Shown piece by piece: positions 49,936 to 61,101 of a DNA stretch of 64,000 nucleotides. The notes below the pieces were generated by a model. It worked only from the letters and a program-made list of their open reading frames with translations. It searched no databases and was not told the origin of the DNA. Every line of letters starts with the position of its first letter. Positions within the stretch are counted from its first letter, which is position 1. The DNA is from Lyophyllum atratum (lineage: Eukaryota > Basidiomycota > Agaricomycetes > Agaricales > Lyophyllaceae). The stretch covers positions 248,001 through 312,000 of the forward strand of contig JACGCN010000047.1 in NCBI GenBank assembly GCA_014905825.1, in the 5' to 3' direction. The translations under genes and the position numbers were made by a program.

Positions 49936-52152
49936 ATGTCTATCTCTGCGACCAGATTAGCAGGGCTGAATCCCAGCGATCGAGCGCTCTTTGCGACTAA
50001 TGCTCGCCTCATTTCCTGCCTAGTAACAGAATCGCTGCTACGAGCTCTGTACATCCCTATATCTGGCTTCGAGACGACAGGCATCTGTGTGGTTCTTCAG
50101 AACAATGTCTCATCCGAGGCACTTCAGCGGCCATACGAATCGAAGGATATCCTCGCTATCGTCCCATTGCGTCATGTCCCATTATTCCACCATGACCGTA
50201 CAGATATGCAGGAAAAAGAAATTAGCTTGCTTGATCCTTTGGACATGATGCCGATGGTCTTTGAAATCGATTCAGACGGGACCCTGCCTGCGGACATCGA
50301 GGTGCTTATCGCGACATGATATCTCCCTCTGCCACCATCCTGATCGGTGTAATACTAATATAGCATGGCGATTTGACTCTAGCTATATTGAACTCACTCT
50401 CGGAACCGAAATGGGCTATCTCGAGCTCAACCAAGCTGGTCACTTCAAAGAGTCCTGTCTCAATATGGGAAAAGTTCGGATCCAGCGTAGGATTAGACCT
50501 TGCCTTGCTCAACGATATCTCGAACGAATTTTCAAGCTCAGTAAAGTGGCAAAGTGAGCAGCACGACTCCTGTAGCCTCCGTCTCCTTGCTGACTCGACG
50601 ACAGCGTATTCGTATGAGAACCCCCCTCAAGCACCGCTCTTTATTTCACCAAGTGTTGAATGGGAGCAATCTATCGTGGAGGGACACCCCACACACCCTG
50701 TTAGTACCACAGTCTATGAGGCTAGCCCCTCCGCTCTGACCCTATCACCAAGATGCACAAAACGCGATATTTCTTACCGCCTCTTCCCGACTTCGCACCT
50801 GGAAGCTTCGATCTCTATCATCCTCGGTTGAGGCTGGTTACGTTTCCCAGGGAGAGCCTCCATATTACATACGACTTCGAAACGTACACCCAGCCCATAA
50901 TTGCCGCTATGTCAAAGAAAGCTGGACAGCAGCTGGATATCCCTGATGGTCGCGTCGCCGTTCCTGTTCACGAGTTGCAGATCTTCCACATTCGAGACAA
51001 ATTCAACGAAGCCGAAATCTGTCCTGAAGTATTCAGTCTTTCTTTGCTCGCTCAGCAGAGTATACGGTCAGGCTGCTTATAATCCAATTTTTATCAGCCT
51101 TCTCATACTTTGGTGTAGCTCTGTTATTGTTCCAGAGGCGTATCAAGAGCTCTCGCTCAAGCTAGGCGTCGGGATCAAGCTGACCTCCGCCGTACGCACA
51201 ATCTCTCCAGCATCCGCCTACTTAGGCCCACGATTCTCGAAGAGAGTCGTTCCTGCGCTTCGCATGGATCCCAAGATTGTCACTGTTGCCAAGGAGCTCG
51301 CCAGTGTCGTCCACAGTCATCCAGATGGAGAAATTGCGAAGCACTGTTCTGCAATTATCCGGGAGGCCCATGAGAACACGAGCGAGGAGCGCGGTGAACG
51401 CTTGATCGTGTGTACTGCCCTCGTGGAGAGTGGACACAGCGGCGAAGGAGGTGAACTTCCCGCGGTTGTGCGCGTGTTCGGCCTCGACACCGAGGAGAAA
51501 CGTATCCAATGGCTCAGCAAGTATGTCTTCTCTGCTTCTCACGATTCTGTGATCTCACAACTGCCAGGTTCGTTCGCATGCTCTTCGATGCGTTTCTCCC
51601 GTCTGTAATGCACAATGGCGTCGCATTTGAATGTCATCCGCAAAACTGCTTGGCTCGATTTGATATTGTCACAAAGGAACTACGGGGCTTCATCATTCGC
51701 GACTTCGGGGGCTTGCGCGTTCATCCAGAGACCCTCAAAGCTTCCACCGGTGTCGACCTTGAAGTTCATGAAGGTCATTCAATAATCGCGAGCGACCTCG
51801 ATGACGTTTACACAAGAATGTACCACACGATATTCCACAATCATCTGCAGCAACTCATACGGGTGCTTGGACTCCATTATAATGGACGTGGCTGGGAGGT
51901 GGTGAGAGATCATCTGAACGCTGTGATCCCGCACGATCACCCTCTTCATGCTGCTTGGCTTTCGCCCGAGAGGAAAAGCCTACCTTCTAAGTGCTTCCTT
52001 CGTATGCGAATGTCGGGGATGTATCGATTCGTAAGTGTTTCTATGTTTCGATATGTCTCGATATTGATTTCTTGACAATTAAATGTCACTAGCATCTTCA
52101 TAGTCCCTTCCCGAATCTCATCGACTACCGGGGTGTAAATGTCGATATTTAG
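49936..52152 (+). CDS. IucA/IucC-family NIS (siderophore-type) synthetase 1
   Basis: ATP-dependent ligase of the NRPS-independent siderophore family, which adenylates a carboxylate (often citrate) and condenses it with an amine or alcohol. About 640 residues in several exons: 49936-50301, from 50364, from 50753, and a last exon reading HLHSPFPNLIDYRGVNVDI ending at 52152. A further 51-nt in-frame intron near 50550 is possible. Family blocks: VEWEQSIVEGHPTHP, VPVHELQIFH, LKLGVGIKLTSAVRTIS (phosphate-binding S-x-R-T), FECHPQNCLARFD, IIRDFGGLRVHPETL and STGVD, then the C-terminal helical region LIRVLGLHYNGRGW. Both halves look functional. The substrate cannot be told from sequence. NIS synthetases are mainly bacterial; in fungi the rhizoferrin synthetase of Mucoromycota is the known case I can name. 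Confidence 0.85.
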
Positions 52153-53164
52153 ATTACTAATTAGTTACGCAAATTGTGTACTAAGGCCCGTATCGCGAAA
52201 CCGAATCGAGTCGTTCATGTTGGGGGATTTTTTCGCGGAGTTTCAATGTTCTTTCCTTCTCAACTCCATCACAGTTCTGGGGACTGCGGGAAAACTCCTT
52301 CTTCGTCATGCCCTGTTTCCGCTGTGCGACGCTCCAAACCTAGGCTTCAAGCGCTCACAGGGCGCACTGTAAGCCTACGCATTAACCTACAGAGACCCGG
52401 TCCTTATTCTAAACCCAATATTCACACCGTGGTGAGATTTTCCTTCCCCTTGCTTCCCTGGACTTTCGTCAGCTCCAGCGGTGCCGCGAGCTCCGCATCC
52501 ATAACCTAATGTGCTTCTCAGCTCCTGCCATTCGTGTTCATTTTCCAGGACCATTTACGCACCCACGCACTCTGTTCCTCATGCATCGTGATCAGGGCGT
52601 TCCCAAGGAACGACCGGGCAATGGATAGGCTCCCGAATCTCAAGATTTTGCATGACGTGGTAACGCTCTCCATATTCGAGGTGGACTTCTGAACCGCATA
52701 ACCTTTGTCCATTATGCAATTGTTTGATTCACTGGCCTCTCAATACTCTCGCATGTCTTGAGAACCCGTGTGATGAGCCGTGCGTGGCCAACATTCGTTG
52801 GCGCTCGAGTGTAGTCGCGTCTTCTTTCTTCTGTGCGCTAACTGGCATTCGACAAATTGGAATGCCTGCTAGAGGCCTTTCGGATTCTCGACAAGTCAGC
52901 GATGCCGCTGGTCGGCTTCCGGAATTGTTGCATTCTATCTCCGACGGAGCGGATATCGGCTGCTATGGCAAGAGGTGTCAGATTCGCGCCGATCTCGACC
53001 GTCTGTTGATTTCTGATCGGTGATATCCGGGAGCCGGCAAAGCAACGGCAAAGTGTCGGAGTGAGATTGACGGCTTCTCGGCGACTGCTATCTGTAGAGA
53101 TCTTTGCTTGATATCAGCGAAGGCAGTTGCCATTGAGTATATTGACGCTATGCTACGTCCCAAG
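52153..53164. other. Intergenic between NIS synthetase 1 and transposase-like gene, nothing recognised
   Basis: Short frames on both strands only. No sequence matching the 12-bp inverted repeat found on the other side of the transposase-like gene (57757-57785) was noticed. Confidence 0.4.
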
Positions 53165-56100
53165 TCAAAAAAAGACGTTGAGATTGTGCAAAGCGGATGG
53201 TGAGTGAAGATTAAAAGGTATTGGTAGTTGGATAGGTTGAATAGGAACTGGGTGAGACCATGTCGGATTGAGGATCTCTCTCCGCCTTCTGGGAGAATCA
53301 CCATGCTCGTCGCGAACGGATGGTAGGTACAACGGATTTGCGTGACGCACGTCGGGAGACATATTCTGGCCAACAATGTGCCACGAACCCCGTCTGTGTT
53401 CTGGAATACCTAGCTCACATTCCTCCTCGTGAGTTATCGTGATTTTATCGCGAAATTCTTGGAGTTCCCGCCCTTCTGATACATTCTCCTCCCAGCAAGG
53501 GTGTCGCGCCTGAAGATGCTGGTGCATGTTATACTTCCAATGCACCTCTGTACAGAGTCTGCATTGCACCGGTACGTTAGTACATGCCTTCTTACTTGAG
53601 ATCTTAGAAGCCGCGCTGATTTTGAACTCATATGCATGCAAGCACTTCGAGAGGGCTTTCCCACTTTGTATACGTACGTCGCATACACCTCCTACACTCG
53701 ATTGACCACAAAATCCACAGGGGTACTGCATCGAGACCTATAAGCAATGTTGAGCACCATCCAGACACGATGAAGCAAAGAAAACTGCTTACACATCCCA
53801 TGTCAATATCCTCAAAATGCTCGACAACCCCTCGCAACTTTCGGAGGATATGCTCTCCCATGTGGTTCTGACGGAAGGGACCCGAAACTTGCTGACAACA
53901 TATGCGACAGGCCTGCGGTCCGTTGGCAGCAGTTGGGGGAGGGATGGAAGGTATTGTGTGCTCAATGGTTGTTGAGGCCTCTGTTACCGAATAAGTCACA
54001 GCTTTGTACGGAAATTCGCCTTGACGAACCGCTCCAAAGACTGGAATCTTTGAACGAGTGGTGTCGTCAGCGTGCAACCTCTCCGATAATGTTTCCGTGA
54101 TATCTCGCAACTTTGTCTCAGGAATCACCCATGTATCTCCACTTTCCGAGTTTCCTTGAAAGATCAACGGCAAGGTACTGACTGAAACAGAAGCAAAATG
54201 AGACGAATTGAGAGGAAGGACAAGCCGCCCGTTGGAAGTGAACGTGAGATGACGAAGGCGGGTGGTAGCTGCCTGTTGTGCACGTGTTGCCTTGACGGGG
54301 TCGAGAGCGACGAATTGAGAGTCCCAAACCCAGCAAAGCGATTCGCCATCTAATGTACTTTGAAGAATAGGATGCAATGACAGAACTTGTCCCGAAACGT
54401 CATATCGAGAGTCTGGAAGGGATATTTCTGCGATTGGTGCATGGTCACGATACTGAGATGCAGATTTTAGACCGGTGCACTGAAGGACCGCAACGGAGAC
54501 CTTCTTCTCGGTGCAGATGACAGATGCATATAGCTTTCCAAGTTTGAAGAGCTCACCGCCGGAATGCCGAAACAAATCCTGACTTTTGGAACGGTCCCAC
54601 CCATCACCGCCTATTGAGAAGTACCGAACACGAAGAAGGCGGTCATGACTGTTGTGATAGTCGAGATCCAACGACGAATCCGTGAAGAGGCGTAAGATTG
54701 TCTTCTTGTGAGCCGGCCGGCCTCCTTCGAGTTCCATCCAGATAGAATGGGAACCTTTTGTGCCGCCTGTCTCAGCTGCAAGTGCAGTCTTCCCATCAAA
54801 GGAGCGAAAACTATAGTCTTCTTCGATCTCCTCGTTCCCTTCTCCTGTCTCTGAGTCCCCTAGAGATCGATCCACCTCCGATGATATTCCTGGATATTTT
54901 CCACCAGCCGGCCGCATCAGATCAACACCGCGTTGGTGCCAGTCGCGAAAATGGTGCTCGAAGTCAATATTTAGTCCAGCTTTTTTTAAGACGGCTTCAG
55001 CTTGAGCCACACCACTCTCCCAGCAGGCGAGCAGGTCACACGTCGCTGCACGCAACTCTCCTCTCCAGTGGCGTGGAGAGAGGTGGTCAGCATCTCGGCT
55101 CCGCTTGAGCTTTAGGCGGTCAGGACGACGCTCCCAAGACATATATGTCTGAAAGATCCCATCTAATCGTAGTGCTGACGCACACCGGTTTCTGAATTCG
55201 TCGACGTCGACATTGGGAGAATGTCCACCAATCATCCTAATCCGCCCAAACAAAACTTCGAGCACGTCGTCACCAAGCAGACATAAGAGAACTTTGCGTT
55301 GTGGATCAAGAACCTTCGTATGTGCGACTCGAAATATTGCCGTCCGAACCATACATTGGAGATCGTTGTAGAGGTGGTGTGGCATGAATGCGCTCTCATG
55401 TTTCAGGAATAATGCGCATAAGATGTGCGCGAATTTGATAAGACTGGTGATTTGCTGTGAAATCGAGAAGCCTGGGTTGACGAAAGGCTCGACCAATGCC
55501 TCGAGCATCTCTCCAAGAAGAGAAAGAGCGCAGTGAGTCTTTCGTTCAGAGGGATCGAATCCCGAGGAGTCGAGATTGCGCAGGTCAGCAGTGAGGTTGA
55601 GAAGCTTGATTGCTCGCGGAACATCTTGAGCATCTTTGGGACTAAGAAGAGTGTGTATACGCTCAAGTGTAGAAGAGTCGGTGTTGAGCAGAGAAAAGAT
55701 GGTGTTTTCCGACCAGTCAACATCAGTCAGACGCTCTAGCCACGCAGCGAGAACACCTTTGTTCAGCACAACCGAATCAATCAGGAGGCCGTCGCGGGTA
55801 CAAAAGAGTTTGCACAATCCTACAAACATTCTATTAAGTACACCGAACGAAGCCAAGGCTTGAAGAACTCACGTTTCATATCATGCTTATAATCAAGATC
55901 CTGTGTCTCTCCGCCTGAACCTGTCCATAAGTTCAAGCCAGGAAGGTTACCGAGGTGTTCGAAAAGAGGATCAGCTGGTGTCAGCTCTCGATACATGCAG
56001 TGTAGATACAGTGCAGGACGGCGCTTTGGGTCACCGTCAGAGGCAATCGACCATATCGGACCATGGAGAAGTTCTCCGTATGGCGACATCTTCCATGCCT

Positions 56101-57693
56101 GACGGAGCATCTCTATAATAAGGGCTGAGTCGCGAAACGAGCCTTTCTTGCACGTAGGCATAAGCAATACTGGCTTTGCTCCGTAGTCGGTTTCGTCGTT
56201 CCTAGAAATTGCAGCCACAAAAACCTCCTGTCCAATATGAACCTTGCCATCCCGCACCGCTTTCGTGACGGCGCGAATGACATTGAGATCTTCACCCATC
56301 TTCACCGACGCCACCCCGGTCGCCGCATGTTCGCAGAGACCCGCGATATCGTCCGTTCCGGGAAGATAGCAGAGTCTTCCGTCACTTGCGACCTCGTCCA
56401 TAGAAAGTGTCATGCCAGCTTTCCGGTGTCCGGGAAGGACGTCCTTGAACATGGTTTCAATATTCGCGAGGATGTCCGACATGTTGATTTGTCCAACCGT
56501 GATGCATAGCTTAAAGTTCTGGCGACGTTTGAGAATGGTAGTACGCGACGGAAACGCGAACGGGGACTTCTGAAGAGCGTAGAGCGCAGCACCGCCGCCC
56601 AGCTCGTAGATAACGGCCGCAAGGTCTAACTCTAGCTCACTGAAATTCTTCGCATGATAGGTGCCTTCAAAAGCCTGCCTGATCATCTTGAACAACTTCT
56701 CCATGCTCCAGCTGTTAGCTTTCGAATTCTTAAAGATCCGATAGAGGCCTGGTACGTCTTGGGTTCCAACAAGGTCAAAAAGCGCGCGGCATGTCTCTTG
56801 GTGTACCCGGAGCCGAGAAATGACCTTTATGGCATCGAGGCGCTGGACGAGATCATTAGAAAAGATTGAGATACGAGAGGAAGAACATACTGCAAGCTTT
56901 TCCTTCTTCAAACTCTTCCCGATGTTTTCGATCTTCTGAACGGCTTGCGCATGGCTCAAGACGGAGCAATCCAGCCTTACGGGCGACTTTTCAGCGCGAT
57001 CTTTGACAGCGTCGACAAATGGCCCCACTGCCTGGCATGCAAAACACGGGGTAGATGTGCTGAGGGATGTTTCGAGGCAGTCCTGAGATCGAACGCGTAT
57101 AACCGTGTCGTGAGGATCAACGGAAACTAGATCATATCTAGGTTTGAAGCGGGATGTAGCATCGTGAATAGGAAAAGGATATGAGAGATATGGTGATCCC
57201 AGGGCCCATCGGAATGCAGCGCCTGGACAGGAATGGACCGAGGAAGGTGGCGAACTGGCGGGAGCGGAATATGAGGGAGACGCAGAATTGTTCAGCTGCG
57301 AGATAATTTGATCAATGTCGAGGCGCGAGATAATGCATTCTATGAGTCGTTAAGTGAGCTGTCTCTGCATGATAGGAAGTATCACGACGCACCTATAAGC
57401 TTCAATCTGCACTTCTGACCTCTCTGGTGCTGATGGAGTGCACTCCTCGAGTGCCGTTCCCGCCCAAGTTTGACATAAGTAGTACACCATGTACAAAGAA
57501 CTTCACGAGTCCCTTGGGAAGCATCGCCTTTTTCAGAAGGCAAAGTATTTTTCGTCGTATGTAGTAGTTGATTTTGAGAAAGACGCAGAGAAATTAACGG
57601 AAGTGTAGCCAGTTGGAGTGGTGTAGTTAGACTTAAAAGGTGATGATAGTGTAGATTCAGAAGCAAAAGAACGTGGTTGCACCGCGTGTACAC
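53165..57693 (-). mobile_element. P-element/THAP9-like transposase gene (Agaricomycete family)
   Basis: Long, few-intron gene of about 1,400 codons reading open throughout. An N-terminal Cys/His cluster LCTWCTTYVKLG...HSRSALHQHQRGQKC (about 57410-57510) is followed after an intron by a Ser/Pro linker, then a core with candidate acidic residues in TLSMDEVASDGRLCYLPG, IWSIASDGDPKRRPAL and the late block DDVLEVLFGRIRMIGGHSPNVDVDEF, which resembles the LE-FF-IR-GG block of P-element/THAP9 transposases. The C-terminus has further zinc-binding motifs (CRICCQQV, YPCGFCGQSS, CRLCTEVHWKYNMHQHLQARHP). From memory, close homologues are abundant in mushroom genomes. No ATG is found in frame upstream of the first Cys cluster, so the 5' boundary is uncertain (a GTG at 57693 marks the frame limit). 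It lies between the two NIS genes on the opposite strand. Confidence 0.55.
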
Positions 57694-57756
57694 TATGTAC
57701 AGTGTTAGCTGGCCATTCTGTGAACGGTATGTTGCGTAGATGTCGCGAGGTGTAGA

Positions 57757-57785
57757 CGACGCGTTCTATAGATTAGAACGCGTCG
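57757..57785. repeat. Perfect 12-bp inverted repeat beside the transposase-like gene
   Basis: CGACGCGTTCTA at 57757-57768 and TAGAACGCGTCG at 57774-57785 are exact reverse complements around a 5-nt spacer. It lies 60-90 bp upstream of the transposase-like reading frame, so it could be a subterminal site of the element, an operator-like palindrome or a transcript hairpin. Confidence 0.6.
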
Positions 57786-58496
57786 ATGGGCAATCGGTTA
57801 TCGAGGGCGTAGCGAGCAAAAAAAAATCATGCCGAATTCAATCTCAGTCACTTGCCGTATCGCGTGATCTATCCTAATAAGGTGCGAGGGTACCCCCCCC
57901 CAACAAATGTCAACAACGGTCGAGATCGGCGAATCTGACACCTCTTGTGCTATGGGCCTGGCTGACTATTCCTACGTACTTTCCCCATGCGTCACAGCTC
58001 CAAAACATTTGGGTCATATCCTCAATTTGGCCGTGAATTCGGTCATCCCGATCTCTCGTCCTTACGCCGGCATCGATCAACGGTTCCCTGGATCTGGCTC
58101 CAGGGCCCTATCTATTTCTCATCGCTTCAAGGCCCAGTTGTTCAGGAAACCCCAACCGACATCTCCGGAACGTTAACGTCCTTCTTTTCCTCCCTGGGTT
58201 GCAGCTTCATCGTTGGGGATATTTCGTATGTGATTCTGGGATTTTTTGGCGTCATCTGGATCAATACTCATCTCAGGATAAAGCAACCGGGATCTCCACA
58301 TCCAGCAGGCACACATTGGCGGTAATCATGCTAACGCTGCCTCTACGCGCGTTCTAATCTCCTCAAACCCAGCTTTCAAGGGATCACGCTTTTGCCAAGA
58401 CTTATTGTCGTTCTGATATTGTCCCATTCCATTACCATTGGCTAGTTCTGGTTTAAATACGCGACCTCCGACAGGTATCTCTCAATAGAAATCACA
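57786..58496. other. Upstream region of NIS synthetase 2, no gene recognised
   Basis: Contains a run of nine C residues (57893-57901), one GGATAA core near 58277 and two overlapping plus-strand frames (57907-58176, 57987-58325) without recognisable content. Confidence 0.4.
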
Positions 58497-60683
58497 ATGT
58501 CTTCAGGTTCCGGATTACCTCCATTGCAGCATGCAGCCTTCGCCGTCATCTCCCGTATCATCTCATGTCTCGTAACAGAGCAGCTTCTTCGTGGCATCTA
58601 CATCCCTATCGCCAACATTCCTCGAGCGACTGGGGTACTGGTCGTACTATCCACGCATCTAATCTCGGAGAAACCTATCATAAGTCGGTCTCTTCGACCA
58701 AGCGATATCTTCGCAATCGTTGCCCTCCGCCACGCTCCTGTCTTCAGTGGCACGGCAGCGTACAAACATGGCCGTGCCGTTGGACTCGTTGATCCACTCG
58801 ACATGTTGCCTGAAATATTCGAGCTATGTGAGACCGTAACAGGTTACTCTGAGCGTGTATGTCGTCCCCTCGCACTCCATCTTGTCCTGAATTGACGTCA
58901 TCAATTACAGGACGAATTTCGCAATGCCATCATATCCTGTTTCGTTCCACCTCCCTGGGAGCTCGGTTGCTTCACAACTTTAACGGAAGTCGTCAACCCG
59001 GTACAACTATGGAAGAAATTTGTCGATGGCGTTGTCATTCAGGATGCACTCCGCGTAGCGATTGAGAAAGAGATTCAAAGCTCTTATGACTACCAATGTA
59101 TGTGCATCATCGATGTAGACCTATGTAACCCCTCTAACAAGTATCCAAGTGTCTGCTTATAGAAGCCCTCCACGATGTCCATCCTTGATCTCCACACCTA
59201 TCGAATGGGAGCAAAGTCTCGTTGCAGGTCACCCTACCCATCCGGTAAGTTATGATTCAAAGATGGGTAATAGGTTGATGGATTCTAATTCAGTGGACAG
59301 ATGCATCGTGCTAGAATGCTTCCTCTGAGCGTGTCGAATTATGACTGGTACCATCCCCGAATTCGATTCGTCCGCGTAGCGAGGTCCAACATCAAGATTT
59401 TGGGGCCGTTCGAAGAAGAAATTCGACGACTGGCGGAGACGGCCGCCGAACGGTGTGGACAGCTGCTTCCCTGTGACTCATCTTCTGTCGTGATGCCCGT
59501 CCACGAGCTGCAGATTCCAAATATCGTTGCCAAGTTTCCTGATGTCGAAGTTTATCACCCTGACATCAGTGTGCAAGCCCTTGCCCAGTGCAGCATCAGG
59601 TGTGTACGCCGATTGCTCTCCTAATGTATAACACTAACAGATAGAAATTCTCACAGGACCGTCGTAATCCCGGAGCTCCCTGGGATGGCTCTAAAGCTGT
59701 CTGTCGGTGTCAAAATTTCGTCCGCCCTCAGGACTATTTCGCACTTCACGGCTGATTTTGGACCACGATTTTCGGCGGACATCGTACCAAAACTCACCAT
59801 CAATCCCCACATTCTATCTATTGCTCGGGAGCCCGCAAGTGCTGTTTACACGTCGGCCGATCCAGAGCTTGCAAAGCATTTCACGGCAATTCTCCGAGAG
59901 GAACCCCAACCGGAGAAAGGCCAGGCAGTCATCGTAGCGGCCGCCCTTCTAGAAATGGACCACGCCGGATTACCCAGTGGCGTATCGGCTGTGGAGCACG
60001 TTTTCAATCTCAAGACTTACGAGCAACGTGCGACATTTCTAAACAGGCAAGCCCGCTATCCAAGGATCGTGTAACTCTTAAAGCTTATAAACGTCCTCGG
60101 TACATAGGTATATCCAATTAGCGTGCGAGGCTCTGCTCCCTCCCCTCATTCACAATGGCCTCGCATTTGAGGCCCATGCTCAAAATGTTCTCGCTCGCTT
60201 CGATATAATCACTGGGGAACCGATTGGCTTCGTCATTCGTGACCTCGGGGGTCTTCGCGTCCATCCAGAGACCCTTCGTCGGTCAACCGGCGTTGACTTC
60301 AAATTCCTTCCGGGACATTGTGTCGTCACCGAGACCTTGGAAGAGATCTACCCCAAGTTCTATCACACCTTCGTCCACAACCACATGCAGCGAATGATCC
60401 GAGTCCTTGGGTTGCACGACGATGGTCGTGGGTGGGAAATGCTGCGCGAGCACATGGGGACTTCGATTCCGGACAATCATGAGCTTCGGAAGATTTGGTT
60501 GAGCCCTGACAGCAAATTGTTGCCGTCGAAGTGTCTTATGCGGATGAGAATGCGCGATTCCTACCGAGAGGTGACTCCACTATTTTTTCTCCATGCAAAT
60601 CTCAGTCTAATCCCAAGCCCTTCCAGATGGTTTACAGTCCTTTCCCGAATATGATTCAATACCGCCCCGAACAGACGACCTGA
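58497..60683 (+). CDS. IucA/IucC-family NIS (siderophore-type) synthetase 2
   Basis: Paralogue of the gene at 49936 with the same block order. The N-terminus IISCLVTEQLLRGIYIPI parallels LISCLVTESLLRALYIPI of the first copy. Then IEWEQSLVAGHPTHP, VMPVHELQIPNI, LKLSVGVKISSALRTIS, LAFEAHAQNVLARFD, FVIRDLGGLRVHPETL and STGVD, with the helical C-terminus MIRVLGLHDDGRGWEML. The last exon, after an intron near 60570-60626, reads MVYSPFPNMIQYRPEQTT and stops at 60681-60683. The S-x-R-T, H-x-Q-N and RD-x-GG elements are intact, so it should be catalytically competent. Clear divergence from copy 1 throughout argues for an old duplication and possibly two steps of one pathway. Intron layout is similar, with one extra intron around 59100-59160. 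Confidence 0.86.
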
Positions 60684-60813
60684 AGTGTGATTTGCAACCC
60701 TTAATTTGCCCTTTTTATACTTATCATCCTATATACGCATTATTTATCAATCCAGAATTCTCTTGGGTTCTTCGCTCAAACCTTCAGCCTGGCAGGAATC
60801 AGAATCGTCTAGC

Positions 60814-60884
60814 GGATAATCAGATAAGATGGGTAATCATCTTCAGGTGACGACAACGATCAGAGCCTTGATGTGATCTGATAA
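60814..60884 (+). promoter_or_regulatory. Cluster of GATA-factor motifs, two matching ATCWGATAA
   Basis: ATCAGATAA at 60819-60827 and ATCTGATAA at 60876-60884, both followed by GAT, plus an overlapping GGATAA at 60814-60819. ATCWGATAA is the extended site reported for iron-responsive fungal GATA repressors (SreA/Sre1 type, established in ascomycetes). The cluster lies 130-200 bp after the stop of NIS synthetase 2 and 220-290 bp before the C2-domain gene. Confidence 0.45.
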
Positions 60885-61101
60885 GATTTACCACACGATG
60901 ATACTGACAACCGTGTACATCATCCTAATCAGGAACAACTTGAAGAAGCTATCAATAACCACCACACAGTCGCTCCACGCTTAGCAGAAGGTCCACCACG
61001 ACGCGCCCTGGAATAATATTCTGCTTAGACCACTCAATACGCGTTTGAGGGTCGGTTCTATTTACCCAACCCTGAGCATACTGTACTTGGCCACGAGTAC
61101 T

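Noticed and set aside
52139..53023. Plus-strand frames downstream of NIS synthetase 1 as an extra cluster gene
   Set aside because: No recognisable motif, no consistent splice chain, and overlapping alternatives in other frames.
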